This document shows positions 60,102-64,000 of a stretch of DNA of 64,000 nt, in pieces. The stretch is from Providencia alcalifaciens (GTDB taxonomy: Bacteria; Pseudomonadota; Gammaproteobacteria; Enterobacterales; Enterobacteriaceae): the NCBI RefSeq assembly GCF_915403165.1, contig NZ_OU659204.1, forward strand, positions 310,001 to 374,000. The letters run 5' to 3'. Made by a program: the position numbers and the translations under genes. Within the stretch, counting starts at the first letter, position 1; every line of letters begins with the position of its first letter. The notes under the pieces were generated by a model. It worked only from the letters and a program-made list of their open reading frames with translations, ran no database searches and was not told the origin of the DNA.

Positions 60102-60353
60102 TTATAAGTCATCCCAACTCACTTCTATTTCATCATCATCCATGCGTGCGATTGCTTTTTCTAATAGGAGTTGATCGCCAAGTTTTTCTACCATTAGCTC
60201 GAATAAATCGGTAGGTACGCAGTAAAAGATCGCTTTGTTGTGGCTCAAAATGGCAACAGGCTCTCCATTTGATTCATTCATTGCGGCGGAGGGATTCTTT
60301 TTAAATTCGCTAATTGATGATGTTTTTTTAGCAAGAAGCGTTTTGGTATACAT
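60102..60353 (-). CDS. Orphan Phd/YefM-type (StbD-like) antitoxin
   Basis: 83 residues from the ATG at 60351-60353 (GAGG five bases upstream); a GTG farther up is not used. It is of the Phd/YefM/StbD type: SSISEFKKNPSAAMNESNGEPVAILSHNKAIFYCVP, followed by an acidic tail DDDEIEVSWDDL that would bind a toxin. No RelE/StbE-like toxin gene follows on the minus strand before ppiA or elsewhere within the gap, so it is an orphan here. Inverted repeats at 60361-60396 and 60406-60432 may be its operators. Confidence 0.85.
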   Translation of the reverse strand: MYTKTLLAKKTSSISEFKKNPSAAMNESNGEPVAILSHNKAIFYCVPTDLFELMVEKLGDQLLLEKAIARMDDDEIEVSWDDL

Positions 60354-60733
60354 AGCAACCTCTAAAATTAGCACTAAATATGGAGCTTATTTTAGAGTAA
60401 AAAAACATATTGTCCATGAAATACACAATATGAAGGGCAATCTAATTTAGTCTGGCTGCTGCTATTTTATTCCATTGTATTTAAAGCAATTATTATCAAA
60501 TTTTGAATGTTGTTATATTCTTGTAAACATAATCCCATGATTTTTATATGGAAATTTTGTACTGAAAGTGGGTTACTTGACGTAAATAGGCTATTTTCCT
60601 GTCTTGGCTGTGCTATGATAGCCGCCCTTTGTGATAATTTATGGTTTTTGGGACGCGTTCTAATTGCTAACCGCCACAAATTATGCATAAACAAAAAAAC
60701 TTATAATGATAAAAATCAGTCGGATAGGCTACT
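60354..60733. other. Intergenic region between antitoxin gene and pabA
   Basis: 380 bp, A/T-rich, with divergent promoters. It holds two inverted repeats near the antitoxin (TCTAAAAT at 60361-60368 with 60389-60396; CATATTGT at 60406-60413 with 60425-60432). No yhfG or fic reading frame or remnant is recognisable. Confidence 0.5.
60361..60432 (-). promoter_or_regulatory. Inverted repeats upstream of the orphan antitoxin
   Basis: Two 8-bp perfect inverted repeats (spacers of 20 and 11 bp) lie immediately upstream of the antitoxin start, where autoregulatory operators are expected. They have no sequence relation to each other, and the promoter hexamers are not clear. Confidence 0.35.
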
Positions 60734-61309
60734 ATGCTTTTACTTATTGATAATTACGATTCATTTACATACAACTTATACCAATATTTCTGCGAACTAG
60801 GGGCGGAAGTGCTGGTGAAACGTAATGACGAAATTACCATTGAAGAAATTGAACAATTGGCTCCAACCCATTTGGTCATTTCACCGGGTCCTTGCACGCC
60901 TGATGAGGCGGGGATTTCTCTGGAAGCGATAAAACATTTTGCCGGAAAGGTCCCCATCTTGGGGATATGCTTAGGTCATCAAGCCATTGGGCAAGCTTTT
61001 GGTGCCTCTGTCGTGAAAGCGAGAGAGGTGATGCACGGCAAAACGTCATCTATCCACCATAATCATCAAGGGGTATTTAAAGGACTCAATCGGCCTTTAA
61101 CTGTAACTCGCTATCACTCTTTAGTGATTGCGGCGGAAACGCTACCAGCCTCTTTTGATGTCTCCGCGTGGTCATTGAATAATGGGGATATCGATGAAAT
61201 TATGGGGATCCGCCATAAAACCCTGCCAATTGAAGGGGTTCAATTCCATCCTGAAAGTATTCTCAGTGAGCAAGGCCATGAGCTGCTGAGTAATTTTCTC
61301 AAATATTAG
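60734..61309 (+). CDS. pabA: Aminodeoxychorismate synthase glutamine amidotransferase PabA
   Basis: A 191-residue class I glutamine amidotransferase. It has [17 protein letters not shown], the nucleophile Cys in [14 protein letters not shown], and His/Glu in [10 protein letters not shown]. It supplies ammonia to PabB for 4-amino-4-deoxychorismate, a folate precursor. It could be confused with TrpG, but the length, the lack of fusion and the place before argD, as in E. coli, favour PabA. Confidence 0.93.
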   Translation: MLLLIDNYDSFTYNLYQYFCELGAEVLVKRNDEITIEEIEQLAPTHLVISPGPCTPDEAGISLEAIKHFAGKVPILGICLGHQAIGQAFGASVVKAREVMHGKTSSIHHNHQGVFKGLNRPLTVTRYHSLVIAAETLPASFDVSAWSLNNGDIDEIMGIRHKTLPIEGVQFHPESILSEQGHELLSNFLKY

Positions 61310-61413
61310 TGGTTAATTTTTGCGAATAGCAAAATTAATTATGCATATTTTACCCTTTCCTATTGCTCTTTATTGATTTTTTATTCATATTTGATGCTTA
61401 TATTTTCACTTAA

Positions 61414-62655
<1,242 letters not shown>

Positions 62656-62667
62656 TTGTTTTTTTAT

Positions 62668-62697
62668 AGTAACAGAGGCATATTTGCCTCTGTTACT
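62668..62697. repeat. Perfect 13-bp inverted repeat between argD and the converging gene
   Basis: AGTAACAGAGGCA (62668-62680) pairs with 62685-62697 around a TATT loop. A T-run precedes it on the plus strand instead of following it, so it is not a standard intrinsic terminator for either gene, though it probably forms the 3' ends of both. Confidence 0.6.
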
Positions 62698-62715
62698 GAA
62701 CTATTATTCAAGTTG

Positions 62716-64000
62716 TTACTTGTTATTAAGCTTAGCTAATTTTATTTTAATCTTCGCAGAATGTACTTCTTCTTTGGCTATTTGCTCGCTTAGACTATTT
62801 AGACCATGAAGGGTTTCTTGCGTTTTTTCCAACAGCGCATCTAATTTTTTAGTATCGGGTTTTCCTTGATTTGATGCTATGTCTGGTGAGTTTTCATTTA
62901 GTGAAAACTGATATTTTTCACTATTATGTTTAGCTCTTAGCATTGATGTTTTAGTTTGGTATATTTTCCCATCAAATTGATATGTTTTTTTCTTTGGCTT
63001 CACGAAAAAATATGTTTTTTTCTGCGGTGTCTCTGTATTTTCTGCTTTTTTGCTTTTTAACTCATTATTTTTTTGAGTGGTAATATGATCATTTTTTATA
63101 TGCATCTTTGTTGTTTCTTCTGAACTATATCCTGATTCCCCCGTTGTTTCTGAAAAATAGCCAGATGAGTTGGAATTTAAGCTTTCATTGCTAGAAAATA
63201 GTTTACTTTCTCGTTCGTTCAGTGAATCCATATCTTTAAGAAGTCGATTTATTGACTTCATGTCTGTTTTATCGACAAGTAATTTATCGAGCTGATGAGT
63301 TGATGGAATTGCTAATTTAACGAGGCGCTCGGTAATTTTTTTTTGTAAATTATCTTGCAAGTCACTAGTGTCATTATCCCAATCAAGCTCATCATTGAAC
63401 TCAAATTCGGTATCACTGCTCTTTGTTTTATTCTCATTTTTTATTTTTGAAATAGAATTTTTCTGTATCATGCTTGATTCAGCTTCTTTTTTTATTCTCT
63501 CTTCATCTGCTTTTATTGCATTTTCTTTGTCTGTCTCTATTTTTTTTAATTGCTCATCCAGATTGGATTTTAATGATTTTAGCGTGTTAAGGTTATTTTC
63601 AATCTTTTGAGTCGAAGCGGTGTTTTGATAAGTTATTACATTGTTTTCTATTGTTTCTTCATGTTTTTTTTGGGTTTCAATTATGTTTTTAAAGGTAACA
63701 AAAAATTTTTCATTATTATTTTTTTTAAAGATATTTTTTAAATATCGAATACCTTTTTCATGTGTTGATTTTATTTCTAAAATAAAATTTGAGAATCGGT
63801 TTGATGAACGTTTTAAATTAAACTCTTTAAAAGCGTTGGTTTCTGGAGTGCTTTTTTTATCAATTATCATTAGCTCGGCATCCTGTTTTTCATTAATAAA
63901 TGGTTCGTTTTTTATTGAGACGAAATGGTTAAAAATACGTGGGGATTTAAGAATTAAAAAATGGTCATTAACTTCAATAGCTTCATGGTATTTATAGGGA
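62716..64000 (-). CDS. Unknown coiled-coil, Asn/Lys/Ser-rich protein, 5' end beyond window
   Basis: I do not recognise this protein. From the ATG at 63870 it has 384 residues, but the frame stays open through all 43 further codons to the window edge (encoding for example KYHEAIEVNDHFLIL), and that ATG has no clear ribosome binding site, so the gene almost certainly starts outside. It is rich in Lys, Asn, Ser, Glu and Thr, has no cysteine and one tryptophan, and lacks membrane segments. Coiled-coil-like stretches lie at about 70-135, 170-225 and 340-384. A 10-residue repeat SGYFSETTGE/SGYSSEETT (236-254) and a repeated KKTYFFVKPK/KKTYQF (284-298) are visible. The DNA is more A/T-rich than its neighbours, suggesting transfer. 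A secreted effector or surface-associated role is possible but not shown. Confidence 0.7.
   Translation of the reverse strand, partial: PYKYHEAIEVNDHFLILKSPRIFNHFVSIKNEPFINEKQDAELMIIDKKSTPETNAFKEFNLKRSSNRFSNFILEIKSTHEKGIRYLKNIFKKNNNEKFFVTFKNIIETQKKHEETIENNVITYQNTASTQKIENNLNTLKSLKSNLDEQLKKIETDKENAIKADEERIKKEAESSMIQKNSISKIKNENKTKSSDTEFEFNDELDWDNDTSDLQDNLQKKITERLVKLAIPSTHQLDKLLVDKTDMKSINRLLKDMDSLNERESKLFSSNESLNSNSSGYFSETTGESGYSSEETTKMHIKNDHITTQKNNELKSKKAENTETPQKKTYFFVKPKKKTYQFDGKIYQTKTSMLRAKHNSEKYQFSLNENSPDIASNQGKPDTKKLDALLEKTQETLHGLNSLSEQIAKEEVHSAKIKIKLAKLNNK

Overview
The window is a stretch of a low-GC enterobacterial chromosome, most likely from Providencia or a close relative in the Morganellaceae. 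The genus is an inference. What I see are core proteins very close to those of Escherichia coli, A/T-rich intergenic DNA, gene clusters that keep E. coli order internally but are joined differently, a near-identical Spot 42 RNA after polA, and an ERIC-type repeat. There is no prophage, insertion sequence, integron or CRISPR array.

Layout. 1-641 is the 3' end of typA. 726-2485 is a HipA/HipB-like toxin-antitoxin pair inserted between typA and yihX. 2775-4832 holds yihX, dtd and yiiD, with no rbn between them. 4946-18448 is the block yicH-xanP-gltS-recG-trmH-spoT-rpoZ-gmk-ligB-yicG. 18605-22529 is yidR-yidQ-yidE without the ibpAB heat-shock genes. 22749-27962 holds avtA, tag and glyQS, followed by tRNA-Pro(UGG). 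28938-34658 is the dipeptide operon dppABCDF. 34855-40834 holds a truncated pdeK-like sensor, yhjJ, a serine hydrolase, a nitronate monooxygenase and yhjD. 41010-45460 holds a DUF1090 gene, rlmJ, gor, a glutathione transferase and a WYL regulator. 45642-51412 is an accessory sugar-type ABC transporter operon with a metallo-beta-lactamase-fold hydrolase and its own LacI-type repressor. 51446-59174 is mobBA-yihD-srkA-dsbA-polA-spf-engB. 59442-62655 is ppiA, an orphan antitoxin, pabA and argD. A coiled-coil, Asn/Lys/Ser-rich protein gene of unknown function runs off the right edge.

How the genes work together. recG-trmH-spoT-rpoZ-gmk joins guanine nucleotide supply, (p)ppGpp turnover and RNA polymerase omega on one strand. 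dppA-F is a complete dipeptide importer. The ABC-MBL-LacI cluster looks like a self-contained uptake and cleavage unit for an unidentified solute. A near-perfect 16-bp palindrome with a central CG, upstream of the binding-protein gene, is the best candidate operator.

The most interesting regions are the hip promoter (two related 18-bp inverted repeats spaced 42 bp around a sigma-70 promoter), the ABC-MBL-LacI operon, the truncated pdeK, the lone Phd-type antitoxin where E. coli has yhfG-fic, the right-edge coiled-coil gene, and a recurring pattern of short tandem duplications at gene 3' ends. All identifications come from reading the sequence and from recalled family knowledge. No database search was run.
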